Source: DASXRU01 sp033856235 (GTDB lineage: Bacteria; Acidobacteriota; Blastocatellia; Pyrinomonadales; Pyrinomonadaceae). From it: a DNA stretch of 32,575 bases. Made by a program: the position numbers and the translations under genes. The stretch is from the NCBI GenBank assembly GCA_033856235.1, contig JAWVFI010000027.1:1-32575 (forward strand), written 5' to 3'. This document shows positions 32,007 through 32,575 of this stretch, one piece after another. Positions within the stretch are counted from its first letter, which is position 1. Each line of letters opens with the position of its first letter. The notes below the pieces were generated by a model. The model saw nothing but the letters and a program-made list of their open reading frames with translations, did not search any database and was not told where the DNA came from.

Positions 32007-32575
32007 AGCACACCCATCCTGGCAGTGCGAACGCTGCCGACGCTGCTGTTCGTGCTTTGCGCAACCTGCCGGGCGCGCTCTAATGCATCTTTGGCGGCCG
32101 CGCCCAGGATCTCGACTTTCTCGGCTCCGAGTTTGGTGTAGATAAACTCAGGCGCCTGCGATTCGATCAAGATGCCCTGGTTGATTAACTCCGTCGCTTG
32201 CCGGGCGATTTGTGCAATCTTGTCAACTTCGTTCGAGCGCACTTCCAGTTCCTGCCGTAGCGAGTAGCCGGTGATCATTCCCGTGTCTTCACCGTCCGCG
32301 TTTTTGCCATGCATGGTTTGCGAGGTGATGGACGAGATGGTGATCTGATTCTCAGCAATTCCTTTGCTGATCAAATAAGCCTTCACGCGTGGCACATTCT
32401 CGGCCAACGAGCGGTAAGCATCGGCCAGATTGGTAGCCTGATACGACACTCCGGACCGCCAGATGGCCATGTCGGACTTAATGCGCTTCCGGGCCGAACC
32501 CGTGACGACGATAGTTTGATCGCCCCGCTTACCTCTGACAAAAGCGTAACCGCCGATGATGGAAGCAATCACCAG
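31988..32575 (-). CDS. SIMPL-domain (DUF541) protein, partial at right edge, frameshifted near the C-terminus
   Basis: The frame is open to the right edge, so the N-terminus is missing; 195 residues are visible. It begins within a membrane/signal segment (LVIASIIGGYAFV), followed by TIVVTGSARKRIKSDMAIWR, the usual start of the SIMPL fold. Next are YLISKGIAENQITISSI, TGYSLRQELEVRSNEVDKIA and EKVEILGAAAKDALERARQVA, all typical of the family. The proteins are periplasmic or membrane-anchored and of poorly defined function; some are linked to stress resistance. The frame ends LADHAG then TGA at 991 bases before nothing family-like, while the true family end continues in the adjacent frame (31894-32006). 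Either the gene is frameshifted or a base was miscalled. Confidence 0.82.
   Translation of the reverse strand: MVIASIIGGYAFVRGKRGDQTIVVTGSARKRIKSDMAIWRSGVSYQATNLADAYRSLAENVPRVKAYLISKGIAENQITISSITSQTMHGKNADGEDTGMITGYSLRQELEVRSNEVDKIAQIARQATELINQGILIESQAPEFIYTKLGAEKVEILGAAAKDALERARQVAQSTNSSVGSVRTARMGVLADHAG

Overview
The window looks like a chromosomal stretch of a GC-rich Gram-negative bacterium, most likely an acidobacterium (Blastocatellia-like). The support is indirect: a secreted SBBP/Calx-beta/DUF4214 protein, a secreted WD40-caspase protein, many GT-C-type membrane proteins, and heptamer tandem repeats. No rRNA or tRNA, integrase, transposase or phage gene was seen, so the assignment is inference.

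Region 1 (1-22856) is an envelope polysaccharide / lipid-linked sugar region. It holds seven large polytopic membrane proteins: one GT39/PMT-like (3344-5068), one YfhO-like (13800-16733) and five others of GT-C type (989-3001, 6016-7722, 8042-9952, 17042-19234, 19322-21442). It also holds two SAM methyltransferases (1-839 partial; 12315-13526), an exported ankyrin lipoprotein and a Wzt-type ABC ATPase with a carbohydrate-recognition tail. In the middle is a clear DprE1-like flavoprotein (9952-11310), followed by a UbiA-family prenyl-phosphate phosphoribosyltransferase (11425-12297). In mycobacteria these two steps make polyprenyl-phosphoryl ribose and oxidise it on the way to polyprenyl-phosphoryl-D-arabinofuranose, the donor used by GT-C arabinosyltransferases. 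The simplest reading is that this locus makes a lipid-linked pentofuranose donor and uses it in the surrounding GT-C enzymes. The DprE2 reductase and the Wzm permease are not in the window.

Region 2 (22857-31512) holds a divergent 1308-residue exported protein with about 14 WD40 repeats and a C-terminal caspase-like domain with an intact His/Cys dyad. Facing it is a 1402-residue secreted modular surface protein: DUF7948-like N-terminus, seven SBBP repeats, Ig-like domain, PT linker, Calx-beta and DUF4214. Region 3 (31894-32575) is the C-terminal part of a SIMPL (DUF541) gene that appears frameshifted near its 3' end.

The most unusual feature is between the genes. Nearly every sizeable gap carries a long palindrome (arms about 20 to 43 nt). 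They belong to several unrelated sequence families, and some recur within the window. One is a perfect 43-bp inverted repeat. Others supply the stop codons of the adjoining genes. Two members of one family differ by changes mirrored in both arms. These elements, with the (GAGGTCA)n heptamer arrays flanking the SBBP gene, are the best candidates for something not well described.
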